Assembly: GCA_022647765.1 (NCBI GenBank) | Contig: JALCLH010000018.1 | Coordinates: 1-34,641, forward strand | DNA: 34,641 nucleotides | Direction of reading: 5' to 3' | Source of the DNA: Acidipropionibacterium sp. | GTDB taxonomy: Bacteria; Actinomycetota; Actinomycetes; Propionibacteriales; Propionibacteriaceae | Shown: positions 19,709-27,232 of the stretch, piece by piece | Layout of the letters: every line of letters starts with the position of its first letter | How positions within the stretch are numbered: the stretch's first letter is position 1 | Notes under the pieces: generated by a model | Told to the model about the DNA's origin: nothing | Databases searched by the model: none | What the model saw: the letters and a program-made list of their open reading frames with translations, nothing else | Position numbers and translations under genes: made by a program

Positions 19709-20482
19709 TCACCGAACGGCGTCCTCCAGGTACTGGCGGGCGCCGACCATCGAGGGCCCGTACCAAGCCAGTTTCTGCCCGTCGACCAGCCGGACGTCCT
19801 GGCCGGGGAAGGCCTCCGGGCCGTCCTCGGCCGAGAAGTGGTAGGGCTCGTCGGGCAGCACGAGCCGGTCGGCACCCAGATTGCGCAGGGTCTCCAGCTC
19901 GACGTGCGGATACCGGGTCCCGTCGTCGGGGAGCGCCGCCAGCCGCACCCCGCAGTGCGCCAGCACATCCTGGATGTAGGTGGTGGGCCCGGCGCACATC
20001 CACGGGTCCCGCCAGATCGCCACGACCGCGCTCAACTCGGGTTCGGGTGCCGGGGCCGACCACTCCCGGCGCGCCTGCCCCAGCCAGTCCGGCTCGTCGA
20101 TCCCGAGCGCCTCGGCGAACAGCCGGGCCAGGCTGGCGATGGCCTGCTCGGTGCCGTCGATACTGGTCACCCACACCGGGATCCCCGCCTCGCGCAGCAG
20201 GTCGACGTCGTACTCGCGGTTCTCCTCGCGATTGGCGACCACCAGATCGGGGCGCAGCGCGGCAATCGCGTCGCGGTCGGGGTTCTTGGTGCCGCGCACC
20301 CGCGCGACCTCATGGCCGGCGCGCTCCTTGATATCGGTCGGCCGAATGCACCACTCGGTGCACCCCACCAGGCGTTGCGGGCAGGTCAGCGCGATGGCCT
20401 CGGTGATCGAGGGCACCAGGCTGACGATGCGCCGGGCCGGTCCCGTCAGCTCGACGGGGGTTTCACAATCGTCGACAATCAC
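19709..20482 (-). CDS. BtuF-like helical-backbone metal receptor
   Basis: A 257-residue protein of the class III ABC binding-protein fold (BtuF/FepB/FhuD). It opens with RIVSLVPSITEAIALT, has the GTKNPD loop near residue 65, and the DLVVANREENR turn typical of the family. Binding proteins of this kind capture cobalamin, haem or ferric chelates. No signal peptide or lipobox is present, and the fold starts within 17 residues of the GTG start, so the protein should stay in the cytoplasm or lack export. No permease or ATPase lies beside it. Cobalamin as ligand is suggested only by the cob genes about 1.2 kb away. Confidence 0.75.
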   Translation of the reverse strand: MIVDDCETPVELTGPARRIVSLVPSITEAIALTCPQRLVGCTEWCIRPTDIKERAGHEVARVRGTKNPDRDAIAALRPDLVVANREENREYDVDLLREAGIPVWVTSIDGTEQAIASLARLFAEALGIDEPDWLGQARREWSAPAPEPELSAVVAIWRDPWMCAGPTTYIQDVLAHCGVRLAALPDDGTRYPHVELETLRNLGADRLVLPDEPYHFSAEDGPEAFPGQDVRLVDGQKLAWYGPSMVGARQYLEDAVR

Positions 20483-20576
20483 GTCTCCACCCTGCCACCC
20501 CGGGGAGGACGCCGTCCGTCCAGCCCCGGTGGGACGGCGCGAGCTCTGCCAGGAGTGAGTAGGACAGAATGAGGTT

Positions 20577-20738
20577 GTGTCCCATCACGAGGAAGCGGTC
20601 GATGGCTGGCTGCGCACCGAAGTCGTCGCCTCCTACGACGAGCTGCATACCGACCCCTCCCAGGCGATCAGCGATGCCGACATGCGCGCCCATCTCGCCG
20701 AAGTGCACGCGCAGCGGCCCACGGAACGCAACTCGTGA
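20577..20738 (+). CDS. Small antitoxin-like protein (ParD type)
   Basis: A 53-residue acidic protein starting at GTG. WLRTEVVASYDELHTDPSQA followed by SDADMRAHLAEVHAQR resembles short antitoxins that precede ParE/RelE-type toxins (typical pattern WL..EVV..YD....DPS.A). Its stop overlaps the next start by GTGA, as in toxin-antitoxin pairs, but the gene behind it is not ParE-like; only its first dozen residues could be left from one. It may be a remnant whose toxin was lost, or it may act with the EndoU-like toxin. Confidence 0.55.
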   Translation: MSHHEEAVDGWLRTEVVASYDELHTDPSQAISDADMRAHLAEVHAQRPTERNS

Positions 20739-21301
20739 CCCGGGGCATCGTGCCTTACGACAGCCGGACTATGAGTCCCTCATCTCCAGACCAGGTGGCG
20801 AATATGGCCGGGCTGCTGGATGAGCTGATGAAGACCGAGGCCGGGAACAGCGGCGGCGGAAGGCCGCCGATTCACAGTGCCAAGCAGAACTCGGCAGACG
20901 ATCCTGACTGGTCCGAAGATGACTGGCGGAAGGTCTGGGACGGGAAGATCGCGGTCAGCTCACGAGGGCGTGCACTTCTCCATGGCGGTCACCGGGCTGG
21001 CAAGGGATGGCCCGGAAAGAGCGAGTTCCCGGCGTCATGGACCAGGTCCGACATGATCGAGGCCACCAAGCTGACGTGGAGGCACCCGGATGCGTTTCGC
21101 ATGTCGGGTGACAGGCGGGCGGCCCGTAGAGTCGTCAACGGCGTCATGGTCGAGGTGCAGGCGTACGGTCCTCGCTTCAGGATCTTCCGTGAATCTGTGC
21201 CGCTCTCCGGCGAAGGTGTCTTCAAGAACACCCCGGATGGTAAAATCAGGCTCACCTTGAACAAGGGTGTCCTTGACGAGGAGGGATGGGATCGTGGCTG
21301 A
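20735..21301 (+). CDS. EndoU-like toxin domain protein
   Basis: 188 residues. Residues 70-160 resemble bacterial EndoU-type RNase toxins: HGGHRAGKGWPGKSEFPASW, then a helix, a VNGVMVEVQAYG strand and a further strand. In that family the conserved His and the GKSEFP lysine region are catalytic; here only one HxxH cluster is seen, so full activity is uncertain. The N-terminal 65 residues carry no recognisable export or delivery domain, so this looks like an orphan cassette of a larger polymorphic toxin or a free-standing one. ATGs at 20771 and 20804 are alternative starts. The next gene overlaps it and is the likely immunity gene. Confidence 0.55.
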   Translation: MTRGIVPYDSRTMSPSSPDQVANMAGLLDELMKTEAGNSGGGRPPIHSAKQNSADDPDWSEDDWRKVWDGKIAVSSRGRALLHGGHRAGKGWPGKSEFPASWTRSDMIEATKLTWRHPDAFRMSGDRRAARRVVNGVMVEVQAYGPRFRIFRESVPLSGEGVFKNTPDGKIRLTLNKGVLDEEGWDRG

Positions 21302-21578
21302 CATGAGGGCGCTTGTTGAGCGGATGCGCCGTGATTTCCTGCCAAGACTGGCTCCCGGAGACCAGTCAATCGTCAACTCCGAGCTGGACTTCTCTGATGA
21401 CATCGACATGGCGCTCGATGACATGCTCCAGTTCTCTCTGGTGAGCGGCGTGCCGATGCCGACCGATATGGTCGACGAGGCCGAGGCCGTCCTCAACTCC
21501 GGCGACTGCGACCCTGAGCTCGCCGATCGGACGCGCGGCTGGATCAACCAGCACCGAACGCGTCTCGCCGCCGCCTGA
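21294..21578 (+). CDS. Putative immunity protein for the EndoU toxin
   Basis: A small acidic all-helical protein (94 residues) without known motifs: LDFSDDIDMALDDMLQFSLV and MPTDMVDEAEAVLNSGD. Size, charge and helix content are those of immunity proteins paired with toxin C-terminal domains. The GTG start overlaps the toxin stop by 8 bp and has a strong AGGAGGG site 7 bp before it; ATG at 21303 is an alternative. Translation coupled to the toxin ensures matched amounts. A strong terminator follows. Confidence 0.6.
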   Translation: MADMRALVERMRRDFLPRLAPGDQSIVNSELDFSDDIDMALDDMLQFSLVSGVPMPTDMVDEAEAVLNSGDCDPELADRTRGWINQHRTRLAAA

Positions 21579-21596
21579 CCTACTGCATCTTCTTCT

Positions 21597-21627
21597 GAAG
21601 CCCCGCACCAATCCGGTGCGGGGCTTC
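21597..21627. terminator. Rho-independent terminator, bidirectional
   Basis: A perfect 13-bp stem (GAAGCCCCGCACC with GGTGCGGGGCTTC) around a 5-base loop, between the convergent immunity gene and cobS. T-rich bases flank it on the left (TCTTCT) and a short mixed run on the right, so it may work for both strands. Confidence 0.85.
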
Positions 21628-21719
21628 GCTATTCCCCCAAATTGACGACATCACTCAAGGATTGCTGACTCGCGCGATCCAGCCGGCCGGAGGGGACGGC
21701 GTCTCACCAGAACGGCATC

Positions 21720-22613
21720 TCACCAGATCAGTGCAGCGCCGATCGCCAGGGCGCCCCACAGCACGCACTGGGTGGTCTCGTTGAGGGAGCCGAAGCAGTC
21801 CCCGGTCACCCCGCCCAGACGCCGGACCAGATGACGGGTCCAGGCCTGCGCCCAGCCCAGCGCGACCGCCGCGCAGACCACCACCAGAACGGCCCCGGTC
21901 CAGCCCCGGGCGAGCCATCCCAACCCGGCCCAGACCAGCCCCAGGCAGACCACATTGAGCGCGGCGGCGCCGGGCCGCGTCACCCCCGCGACCAGCGACC
22001 CGAAGCCGCCCGGACGCGCGCAGGGCACGCTCGGCAGGGTCGCCAGCAGGATGGACGCCCGCCCGACCGACGGGCCGATCAGGACCAGCAGCGCGACCCG
22101 CCACCAGGAGCCGACGCCGAGTGCGGCCGAGGTCGCGGCGAGGCTGGTCAACGACCCGACGTCGATGAGCAGCACCATCAGCAGGCTGATGACCCCCATC
22201 GGCCCGATGTCGGACTGCTTCATGATCTCCAGGGCACGTTCGGCGGGAGCCCGTGAGCCGAGTCCGTCGGCGGTGTCGGCGACGCCGTCCAGATGAAATC
22301 CGCCGGTAGCGGCGGCCAGCCAGGCCAGCGCCAGGATCCCGGCCAGCCAGGAGCCGGCCCCGGCCGCCAGGACGCCGCCCGCGACCAGTCCGGCCACCAC
22401 GCCGAGGAGCATCCCCATCCAGGGGAAGGCGCGGATCGCCCGGGTGGTGATCCTCCGGTCGACGGTCGGCAGCACCGGCGCCGGAATGATCGAGAACAGG
22501 GCGAAGGCCGAGACGATGCCCAGCAAAGGTCCTGGGATCCGGGCCGGGGTGGGGGTGGGGTCTGGGGACGGAGCGGAAGTGGAGGGCTCTTCGGGAGCAG
22601 GTGACCGACTCAC
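21720..22613 (-). CDS. cobS: Cobalamin synthase CobS
   Basis: Membrane enzyme that joins adenosylcobinamide-GDP with alpha-ribazole (phosphate) to make adenosylcobalamin (phosphate). It has about seven hydrophobic segments and the diagnostic acidic motif GGFHLDGVADTADGLGS near residue 95. At 297 residues it is somewhat long because of a Pro/Ser-rich N-terminus (about 30 residues). The GTG start overlaps the cobU stop (GTGA), so it is translated with cobU. It is the last gene of the riboswitch-led cobT-cobU-cobS operon. Confidence 0.93.
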   Translation of the reverse strand: MSRSPAPEEPSTSAPSPDPTPTPARIPGPLLGIVSAFALFSIIPAPVLPTVDRRITTRAIRAFPWMGMLLGVVAGLVAGGVLAAGAGSWLAGILALAWLAAATGGFHLDGVADTADGLGSRAPAERALEIMKQSDIGPMGVISLLMVLLIDVGSLTSLAATSAALGVGSWWRVALLVLIGPSVGRASILLATLPSVPCARPGGFGSLVAGVTRPGAAALNVVCLGLVWAGLGWLARGWTGAVLVVVCAAVALGWAQAWTRHLVRRLGGVTGDCFGSLNETTQCVLWGALAIGAALIW

Positions 22614-23179
22614 TTCCACCTCTTCGGAATCCCGGCGACGCACAGCCACACCTCGTCGCAGGTGCCGGCGACGGCGGCGTTGAGTCGCCCCAGCTCGTCG
22701 CGGAAGAGCCGGCCGGCCGGCGTCTCGGGGACGACCCCCATACCGACCTCGTTGGAGACCATGACCAGCTCGCGGCGGGTGTGATGGACGGCGTCCACCA
22801 GCGTGTCGACCCGGCCGCGCAGCTTCTCCTGCCAGCCGTCCTCGCCGGTCCACGCGCCGACCTCGTCGAGCACCCGGGTGATCCACACCCCGAGGCAGTC
22901 GACCAGCACCGGGGAGTCGTCGCGGCGCCACAGCACCCCGGCGATGTCGAGGGTCTCCACCGTCGTCCAGGACGCCGGACGGCGCTCCCGGTGGATGCGG
23001 ATACGCTCCTCCCACTCGGCGTCGTCGGGATTGCGGGCCGAGGTGGCAACGTAGGTGACCTCGGGGAACCGGGCCATCCGCCCCTCGGCCCAGCTCGACT
23101 TGCCCGACCGCGCGCCGCCCAGCACCAGGGCGCCCACCGGCGGAGCGTCGACCGGGGTCGGAACGTGGATCGCGCTCAT
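22610..23179 (-). CDS. cobU: Adenosylcobinamide kinase / guanylyltransferase
   Basis: Bifunctional enzyme that phosphorylates adenosylcobinamide and then adds GMP, giving the activated substrate for CobS. The P-loop GGARSGKS is at residues 21-28, the guanylylated histidine is His63 (RIRIHRERRP), and the LVDCLGVWITRVL and SNEVGMGVVP segments are typical. 189 residues is the usual size. It overlaps cobT by ATGA upstream and cobS by GTGA downstream. Cytoplasmic, acting near the membrane with CobS. Confidence 0.95.
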   Translation of the reverse strand: MSAIHVPTPVDAPPVGALVLGGARSGKSSWAEGRMARFPEVTYVATSARNPDDAEWEERIRIHRERRPASWTTVETLDIAGVLWRRDDSPVLVDCLGVWITRVLDEVGAWTGEDGWQEKLRGRVDTLVDAVHHTRRELVMVSNEVGMGVVPETPAGRLFRDELGRLNAAVAGTCDEVWLCVAGIPKRWK

Positions 23180-24360
23180 GCCCGGGCCCCGCCCTCCACC
23201 GCGTCATCCCCAACGGCGTCATCCCCAACGGCAAGGGGAGACGCCGGGAGATCGGTCTCCCCGGTCACCTTGATGTCGGTGACCTCGGCGTCCTCGAAGG
23301 TGGCCATCTCGTTGAGGATGTGGGCCGCCGCCTGGACGATCGGCAGGGCCAGGACGGCCCCGGACCCCTCGCCGAGCCGCAGCCCCAGGTCGAGCAGGGC
23401 GGGCAGCCCAAGCGATCCCAGGGCTGCCGTGATGCCCGGTTCGGCCCCGGCGTGCCCGGGCACCAGGAAGGCCGCCGCGGCCGGCACGATGGCGGTGGCC
23501 AGCAGGGCCGAGGAGCAGGCGATGACGCCGTCCAGCACGACCGGCACCCGGTGGGCGGCGGCCCCCAGGATGAGCCCGGCCATCGCGCCGTGCTCGAATC
23601 CGCCGACCTTGGCCAGCGCCTCGACGGGATGCTCGGCGTCCGGCCGATTGACCGTCAGGGCGCGGTCGATGACCGCGATCTTGTGCTGGTGGCGGGCGTC
23701 GTCGGAGCCGGCCCCGTGCCCCGTCACGGCCGCTGCCGGCTGACCGGTGAAGACGCTGATGAGGGCCGAGGCGGGGGTGGTGTTGGCGATACCCATCTCG
23801 CCGGTGACCAGGATGTCGGCACCGGCGGCGACCGCCTCGTCGGCGGTGGAGATGCCGATCTCCAGTGACTCGACCGCCTCGTCGAGACTCATCGCCGGGC
23901 CCCGGGAGATGTCGTCGGTGCTGTGCCGGATGCACCTGTCGCGCAGGCCCGGGGTGGCCGGAAGATCCACTGCGACGCCGACATTGGTCACCCACACCTC
24001 GGCCGCCATCTGGCGGGCCAGGACGGTGACGCCGGCCCCGCCGGCGGCCATATTGAGGGCCATCTGGGCGGTGATCTCCTGCGGATCGGGGGAGACTCCC
24101 TGGGCCCAGACGCCGTGGTCTCCGGCGAACAGGCCGACCACCGGATGCGAGGGGACCGGGGTCGGCACCTGGCCGCTGATCCCGGCCAGCCTGATCGACA
24201 GATCCTCCAGCTGGCCGAGCGAACCCTCGGGCTTGGTGAGGATCTGCTGGCGGGCGCGGGCGGCCGCGAGGGCCTCGGGGTCGGCGGGACGGATGGCGGC
24301 CGCGGTGCGGGCGAGCAGCGCCTGCGACGGCAGCGAATCGGGGAGCCGGTTGTCGGCCAT
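23176..24360 (-). CDS. cobT: Nicotinate-nucleotide:DMB phosphoribosyltransferase
   Basis: Moves ribose phosphate from nicotinate mononucleotide to dimethylbenzimidazole to make alpha-ribazole phosphate, the lower ligand. The core begins KPEGSLGQLEDLSIRLAGI; FAGDHGV, TGEMGIANTT and GFEHGAMAG follow, and the catalytic base is Glu331 in LRLGEGSGAVL. The 394-residue length includes a C-terminal tail with an internally repeated VGDD (15-bp tandem duplication at about 23205-23235). The ATG at 24360 follows CCAGGAGAACC; the frame is open upstream across the riboswitch. First gene of the operon under the cobalamin riboswitch. Confidence 0.95.
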   Translation of the reverse strand: MADNRLPDSLPSQALLARTAAAIRPADPEALAAARARQQILTKPEGSLGQLEDLSIRLAGISGQVPTPVPSHPVVGLFAGDHGVWAQGVSPDPQEITAQMALNMAAGGAGVTVLARQMAAEVWVTNVGVAVDLPATPGLRDRCIRHSTDDISRGPAMSLDEAVESLEIGISTADEAVAAGADILVTGEMGIANTTPASALISVFTGQPAAAVTGHGAGSDDARHQHKIAVIDRALTVNRPDAEHPVEALAKVGGFEHGAMAGLILGAAAHRVPVVLDGVIACSSALLATAIVPAAAAFLVPGHAGAEPGITAALGSLGLPALLDLGLRLGEGSGAVLALPIVQAAAHILNEMATFEDAEVTDIKVTGETDLPASPLAVGDDAVGDDAVEGGARA

Positions 24361-24485
24361 GCTGTGGTTCTCCTGGTTCTGGACGCATGGCCGGGCCCGG
24401 AAATCCTGTGTCCTCGCAGTGCTCCCGGCCCACCTCGGCCTGCGCCCGAGGGGTCTGGCGGGTCGCTGCTGCGGCCCGCGATCCA

Positions 24486-24620
24486 TCGGTGTGACCTGGC
24501 TCGCGTCTTCTACTCTCCGGGCGAAGCCGGATCGCATGGCGCTCACAGTGGCGGGACCGCCCCGGAATCGCACCGGAGTTCCACCTGGGACCGGGGTCGA
24601 TTCTCCCACACTCCTGGAAG
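24486..24620 (-). promoter_or_regulatory. Cobalamin riboswitch of cobT-cobU-cobS
   Basis: On the minus strand the core reads TCCGGTGCGATTCCGG, then CGGTCCCGCCACTGTGAGCG (B12 box GCCACTG) and a closing CCAGGTCACACC that can pair with GTGTG near 24611. These are the standard cobalamin-riboswitch parts in order. About 125 bp separate it from the cobT start, enough for an expression platform. It is antisense to the region just upstream of cobK, whose ATG lies 17 bp beyond its 5' edge. Confidence 0.9.
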
Positions 24621-24636
24621 CTGCTTGGATGGCGCC

Positions 24637-25374
24637 ATGGACGTTCTCATCCTCGGCGGCACCCGGCACGCCCGGGCGCTGGCCCAGCGGATGGTCGACG
24701 ACGGGGTCGACGCGGTCACCTCACTGGCCGGAGTGACCTCCTCGCGGCGCCCGCTGCCGGGAGCGACGCGGGTGGGGGGATTCGGCGGCGTCGACGGCCT
24801 TGTCGATTTCTTGCGCGAGAACCAGGTGAAGGCGCTGGTGAATGCCACCCATCCGTTCGCCGGGTCGATGACCACCCATGCGGCCTCGGCCGCCGCACGC
24901 CTGGGGCTGCCGCTGTTGCGACTGCAGGCCCCGAGCTGGCGGACCCTGCCGGAGTCCGGGGAGTGGACCTGGGTGGCCGATCACGACGAGGCCGCCCGAG
25001 CGGCCGCCGCCGTGCCGGGCACTGTCCTGCTGACCGTGGGGCGCCAGCCGGTCCCCCACTATCTGCCTCCGCTGGCCGACCGGACCGTCATCGCCCGCTG
25101 CATCGATGCCCCCGATGGTCCGCTGCCACCTCGCTGGACGGTGCTGCGGGACAAGGGGCCGTTCACCCTGGAGTCCGAGAAAACCCTTCTGACTAGGGTC
25201 GATGTGATGGTGTCGAAGGACTCCGGGGGTTCTGGGCCGGATCCGAAACTGGTCGCCGCCCGCGAGTCGGGGGTCGCGGTGGTGATGATCTCCCGGCCTT
25301 CCGCGCCCGCCTACGGCGAGGAGGTGGCCACCCCGGAACAGGCCGCGGAGTGGGTTCGCGCCCGGCTCGGCTGA
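24637..25374 (+). CDS. cobK: Precorrin-6A reductase
   Basis: NAD(P)H-dependent reduction of precorrin-6A in corrin ring synthesis; cytoplasmic. The N-terminal ILGGTRHARALAQ (nucleotide-binding turn) and VNATHPFAGSMTTHAASAA are diagnostic, as are LLRLQAP and the RDKGPFTLESE stretch. 245 residues is the usual size. The ATG at MDVLILGG is chosen by family alignment; there is little Shine-Dalgarno. It is divergent from cobT, and its promoter must overlap the cobT riboswitch region. Confidence 0.93.
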   Translation: MDVLILGGTRHARALAQRMVDDGVDAVTSLAGVTSSRRPLPGATRVGGFGGVDGLVDFLRENQVKALVNATHPFAGSMTTHAASAAARLGLPLLRLQAPSWRTLPESGEWTWVADHDEAARAAAAVPGTVLLTVGRQPVPHYLPPLADRTVIARCIDAPDGPLPPRWTVLRDKGPFTLESEKTLLTRVDVMVSKDSGGSGPDPKLVAARESGVAVVMISRPSAPAYGEEVATPEQAAEWVRARLG

Positions 25375-25378
25375 GGTT

Positions 25379-25457
25379 CCACGGATTTCTTACAAGACGA
25401 GAGCCGATTTGCGGATCAGCCCGCCGAAACCTCGGTCATCTCGTAAGAAGTCCGTGG
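25379..25457. repeat. 79-bp hairpin repeat, family C, intact copy
   Basis: Outer arms CCACGGATTTCTTAC and GTAAGAAGTCCGTGG, extended by GACGAG/CTCGT, around a centre of about 35 bases that can fold again. It lies 5 bp after the cobK stop. A second copy, split by the IS3 element, is at 17353-17407 and 18974-19006. Confidence 0.82.
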
Positions 25458-25480
25458 ATCTGCTCGGGAGACGAGGCCGA

Positions 25481-25536
25481 GACGGCCGCACTCGACCGAA
25501 TCTCAGTGGTCCGAGGGGTGCCTCACCGCCGCGTCG
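25481..25536. repeat. 56-bp direct repeat, left copy
   Basis: Identical to 26419-26474 except for one base (G/A at the fourth position). The right copy contains the last 11 codons of cobA, the stop and 22 bp beyond it; this left copy is a duplicate of that gene end with no gene attached. The pair encloses the toxin-antitoxin cassette, like attachment sites or a duplicated target. Confidence 0.9.
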
Positions 25537-25642
25537 AAAACCGCAGCGAACCTCCAGCAGCCAAACGCTGGCGGGCTTTGTCGTAGTCAACCCCGCGCTT
25601 GACCCGACCAGAAACTCTCGCCGCACACGAACCAACGTGCTA

Positions 25643-25654
25643 GTGTGTACACAC
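25643..25654 (+). promoter_or_regulatory. Likely antitoxin operator (GTGTGTACACAC)
   Basis: A perfect 12-bp palindrome with the TGTACA core used by Phd/YefM antitoxins, followed by a possible half-site GTTACAC. It lies 25 bp before the antitoxin start, so the antitoxin probably represses its own operon here. Confidence 0.6.
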
Positions 25655-25678
25655 CGTTACACAAGAGGGGAGCTACTC

Positions 25679-25948
25679 ATGAGCACAACCGTTGGTGTTC
25701 GAGAGTTCCGTCAGGGCCTCGCAGAGTACATCGACCAGAGCGAGCCTGTCACCATCACGCGGCACGGGCAGACGGTCGGCCTGTTCATCCCGGTGCATCG
25801 GGATCGCAAGGCTGACATCGCGGCCTACGCCGAGGCTGCGCGGAAGGCGAACGCGCTGCTCGAAGAGTGGGGCACGACCGAGGATGAAGTGGTTGCCGAG
25901 TTCGAGGTGCTGCGGAAAGCCGAGCATCAGGCCGAACAGGACACATGA
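25679..25948 (+). CDS. Phd/YefM-family antitoxin
   Basis: 89 residues. The N-terminal half is the Phd/YefM fold (TTVGVREFRQGLAEYIDQSE, then PVTITRHGQTVGLFIPV), which binds DNA as a dimer. The charged C-terminal half (YAEAARKANALLEEWGTTED) should wrap the toxin. The ATG has a good AGAGGGGAG site. It overlaps the toxin start by ATGA. Autoregulation through the palindrome just upstream is expected. Confidence 0.88.
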   Translation: MSTTVGVREFRQGLAEYIDQSEPVTITRHGQTVGLFIPVHRDRKADIAAYAEAARKANALLEEWGTTEDEVVAEFEVLRKAEHQAEQDT

Positions 25949-26370
25949 CCTCGCGGCGCATCGTCCTCGATGCGAACATCCTCATCCGAGCTGTGCTCGG
26001 AAAACGTGTGCGTGAGCCCATCGAGCAGTACGGCTATGAGGTCGCGTTCTTCGTGCCTGAACTCGCGTTCGAGGAAGCGGAACGCCACCTCCCGGTAATC
26101 GCCACCAAGAGAGGCCACGACCCGAACACACTCCTCGAATCGCTCGACAGCTTGCGCCCCCTTGTGGCGACGGTGGCCGAGGAAGCGATCACTCCTCTTC
26201 GAAGTGCGGCGCTTGCGCGCATCGGCTCTCGCGATCCAATGGATTGGCCGGTTGTCGCTGCCTCGCTCGCGCTCAGTTGTCCGGTCTGGACCGAGGATCA
26301 CGACTTCTTCGGCGCCGGGGTTGCCACCTGGACAAGCGCAAACGTAGAAATCTATCTCTGCGGAGAGTGA
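25945..26370 (+). CDS. PIN-domain toxin (VapC-like)
   Basis: A 141-residue PIN RNase. The acidic residues that bind metal are Asp9 (VLDANIL), Glu43/44 (LAFEEAERH), Asp97/100 (SRDPMDWPVVAASL) and Asp118/120 (TEDHDFFG). Such toxins cut tRNA or rRNA and stop growth unless held by the antitoxin. Together with the Phd-type antitoxin it makes a complete type II module. Codon choice is less GC-extreme than in the cob genes around it, and a 56-bp direct repeat encloses the pair, so it was probably acquired. Confidence 0.88.
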   Translation: MTSRRIVLDANILIRAVLGKRVREPIEQYGYEVAFFVPELAFEEAERHLPVIATKRGHDPNTLLESLDSLRPLVATVAEEAITPLRSAALARIGSRDPMDWPVVAASLALSCPVWTEDHDFFGAGVATWTSANVEIYLCGE

Positions 26371-26418
26371 AGAGACAGCGCGCTGCGCGAGTGCCCGCGC
26401 TTACCGAGAGTCCCTTGC

Positions 26419-26474
26419 GACAGCCGCACTCGACCGAATCTCAGTGGTCCGAGGGGTGCCTCACCGCCGCGTCG
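26419..26474. repeat. 56-bp direct repeat, right copy (cobA 3' end)
   Basis: Matches 25481-25536 with one mismatch. It spans the cobA stop codon at 26441-26443 and the last 11 codons. The cobA reading frame is complete here, so the inserted unit lies wholly outside the gene. Confidence 0.9.
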
Positions 26475-27232
26475 GTGTGATCCAGATCGAGCCCGGCGAC
26501 ATCTCCGACCACCACGATGGCGGGCGGGCGGACCTCTGCCGCGGCCATCTCGTCGGCCACCGAGGCCAAGGTCGTGGACATCACCGACTGGCCGGGCAAC
26601 GACGCCCTGCGCACCACCGCGACCGGGGTTCCGGCGTCCAGACCGCCGCCGATGAGATCTTCGGCGATCTGGCGGATGTGCGTCACGCCCATCAGGATCA
26701 CCAGAGTGGTGCCGCACTTGGCGAGCTGGCTCCAGTCGAGCACCGAGCGGGAGTCGCCGGGAGCGACGTGGCCGGAGACCACGGTGAATCCCTGCACCAT
26801 GTGGCGGTGGGTGAGCGGGATTCCGGCCAGCTCCGGACCGGCGACCGACGACGTCACCCCCGGAATCACCCGGACCGGCACTCCGGCCGCCGCGCAGGCC
26901 TGCCACTCCTCGCCGCCGCGCCCGAAGACGAAGGAGTCGCCGCCCTTGAGCCGGACCACCCGCCGCCCGGCGCGAGCATGCTCGACCAGCAGCTGGTTGA
27001 TCCGCTCCTGCGGCACGAAGGGACCCTGGGGCACCTTGCCGACCGGGATCTTCTGTGCCCCGGGAGCCTCGTCGAGGACATCCTGGGGGGCCAGCCGGTC
27101 ATAGAGGATCACGTCCGCCTGGCAGACGGCCTGGTATCCCGCCAGGGTGAGCAGTCCGGGGTCGCCGGGGCCACCGCCGACCAGGGTGACGGTGCCGGGC
27201 ACCAGGTCTGGCGCGTACCGGGGGGTGGTCAT
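26441..27232 (-). CDS. cobA: Uroporphyrinogen-III C-methyltransferase (SUMT)
   Basis: Adds methyl groups at C-2 and C-7 of uroporphyrinogen III to give precorrin-2, the entry step to corrins and sirohaem. SAM-binding motifs are intact: VTLVGGGPGDPGLLTLAG at residues 15-32, LKGGDSFVFGRGGEE near 100, VRVIPGVTSSVAGPELAGIP near 120. At 263 residues this is the single-domain CobA type without a CysG oxidase part. It overlaps the cobD stop by ATGA and is the last gene of the cobO-led operon. Its 3' end is one copy of a 56-bp direct repeat that flanks a toxin-antitoxin insert. Confidence 0.95.
   Translation of the reverse strand: MTTPRYAPDLVPGTVTLVGGGPGDPGLLTLAGYQAVCQADVILYDRLAPQDVLDEAPGAQKIPVGKVPQGPFVPQERINQLLVEHARAGRRVVRLKGGDSFVFGRGGEEWQACAAAGVPVRVIPGVTSSVAGPELAGIPLTHRHMVQGFTVVSGHVAPGDSRSVLDWSQLAKCGTTLVILMGVTHIRQIAEDLIGGGLDAGTPVAVVRRASLPGQSVMSTTLASVADEMAAAEVRPPAIVVVGDVAGLDLDHTDAAVRHPSDH

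Noticed and set aside
24540..24605. Cobalamin riboswitch on the plus strand for cobK
   Set aside because: The B12 box and the flanking conserved parts read correctly only on the minus strand, towards cobT.
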